A stretch of 35,594 nucleotides of DNA from Prevotella sp. GTDB lineage: Bacteria > Bacteroidota > Bacteroidia > Bacteroidales > Bacteroidaceae. Location of the stretch: assembly GCA_017934525.1 (NCBI GenBank), contig JAGBJJ010000027.1, positions 1 to 35,594 on the forward strand, given 5' to 3'. The translations under genes and the position numbers were made by a program. The notes below the pieces were generated by a model, which saw only the letters and a program-made list of their open reading frames with translations, searched no databases and had not been told where the DNA came from. Below, piece by piece: positions 34,833 to 35,594 of the stretch (position 1 is the stretch's first letter; every line of letters begins with the position of its first letter).

Positions 34833-35594
34833 ATGAAAAAATCATTTATGTTCTTTATGGGCACAATGGCAGTGGCTCTGTCATTGCAAGCCCAAAGCCT
34901 GCTTCCCAGGACTCAGTGGGAAAAGGCAATGCCTCTGGCTCAGGAAGTTACTGAGCAAATCAAAGCCGAACATCCTGGCTTGATTCGCGAAAAGGGACTC
35001 ACCCCGCAGCAGGCCGACGAGGCCGTTGCTGCAGCAAGTCTTTTCCGTACACGGAAAACTTCGGCAAAGGCTTATAGCGGCCCAGGTAAAAACCTGACTT
35101 TCTGGTTCAATCAGCCCGAAGCTGAGAAATTGAAAATGACAGTTGGCATGTACTACTGCACTGGCGGCGATGGCGAAGTGAAACTGCTGGCCGCCGATGC
35201 CACAGAAAACATGACAGCCTATTGGAGTGGTGCTGTCATCGGCGATAAGTTTCATTGCATCTCTGGAGACATCAGATTCGCAAGATATGGACTAATCACA
35301 GCCCGCGACTTCATCTACGACATCAATGACAATTGGCAATTAGCGAAGCGCGTGAACATGGGTACGACTCCGTTTGTTTATGCGCTGGAAACAGCTGTCG
35401 ACCCTACCTTTCCCAACCGTGTTTATGGTGAGTTCATTACTGACGACCTAACCAGTTTCGACATAGCATGGGTCGACTATAATGCACGTACCATTGAGCG
35501 AATAGGCCCCGCACAGTACGACTATGTAGCAATCGGCATGAGCAGTCAGCGCCGCCTGTATGGTATCGACTCGCAGGGCATACTGTATGAAATA
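34833..35594 (+). CDS. Secreted hypothetical protein, N-terminal part (Bacteroidota surface-protein type)
   Basis: 254 codons in frame from ATG 34833 to the window end. The signal peptide MKKSFMFFMGTMAVALSLQA is cut near QA-QS. A helical pro-like stretch follows (LLPRTQWEKAMPLAQEVTEQ). After it, the sequence has a six-stranded propeller-like character (VYGEFITDDLTSFDIAWVDY, YVAIGMSSQRRLYGIDSQG). I associate this pattern with large secreted Prevotella/Bacteroides proteins carrying fibronectin-III or choice-of-anchor-J domains further on; those parts lie outside the window. Its 27-nt distance from the C10 protease gene implies co-transcription. The exact family is uncertain. Confidence 0.7.
   Translation, partial: MKKSFMFFMGTMAVALSLQAQSLLPRTQWEKAMPLAQEVTEQIKAEHPGLIREKGLTPQQADEAVAAASLFRTRKTSAKAYSGPGKNLTFWFNQPEAEKLKMTVGMYYCTGGDGEVKLLAADATENMTAYWSGAVIGDKFHCISGDIRFARYGLITARDFIYDINDNWQLAKRVNMGTTPFVYALETAVDPTFPNRVYGEFITDDLTSFDIAWVDYNARTIERIGPAQYDYVAIGMSSQRRLYGIDSQGILYEI

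Overview
The window looks like chromosome of a Bacteroidota bacterium, most likely Prevotellaceae (Prevotella/Segatella-like). The evidence is promoters of the Bacteroidota form TTTG-N19..21-TAnnTTTG in front of many operons, few Shine-Dalgarno sequences, BspA-like leucine-rich-repeat proteins, a streptopain/interpain-type C10 protease, M6 and serpin genes, a DUF4923 lipoprotein and the SUF gene order. All calls come from reading the sequence; no database search was run.

Layout. (1) 1-8260, minus strand, visibly AT-richer: the 5' end of a serpin lipoprotein gene, then a four-gene operon read from 8214 to 594 for secreted proteins (M6 metalloprotease, two BspA-like LRR proteins, a multidomain surface protein). 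The four share a C-terminal tail with a D-x-x-G motif and a basic hydrophobic end. (2) 8482-10259, minus strand: a NahK-like sugar kinase and a CBM9-like protein, divergent from (3) rnr (RNase R, 10405-12663). (4) 12899-25535, plus strand, GC-rich: one classical promoter, then rimP-nusA-infB-sufB-sufC-sufD-(GH3 glycosidase)-sufS. I see no convincing internal promoter, so translation/transcription factors, Fe-S cluster assembly and a glycoside hydrolase may share transcripts. (5) 25664-25942, minus: a small membrane-associated hypothetical protein. (6) 26162-28378, plus: rnhB, a WYL regulator and a DUF4923 lipoprotein, the last two overlapping by 4 nt. (7) 28412-28546: a 15-unit, 9-bp minisatellite, followed by gpmI (28803-30323) and a strong terminator. 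(8) 30324-30785: a structured non-coding stretch with a promoter and a ~145-nt leader, then a TPR-transmembrane-AraC regulator. (9) 32649-35594, AT-richer again: a C10 protease fused to LRR and MBG-like domains, and the start of another secreted protein.

The most unusual feature is a family of 7-bp (heptad) tandem repeats. In the nusA-infB, infB-sufB and sufC-sufD spacers the heptads occur as inverted arrays that would fold into long hairpins. Degenerate heptads also occur in the sufB-sufC and GH3-sufS spacers and inside the rnr and sufS coding sequences. Other notable signals are a G-quadruplex-type run three bases before the nusA start, the 9-bp minisatellite, and two lineage-specific insertions in RNase R.
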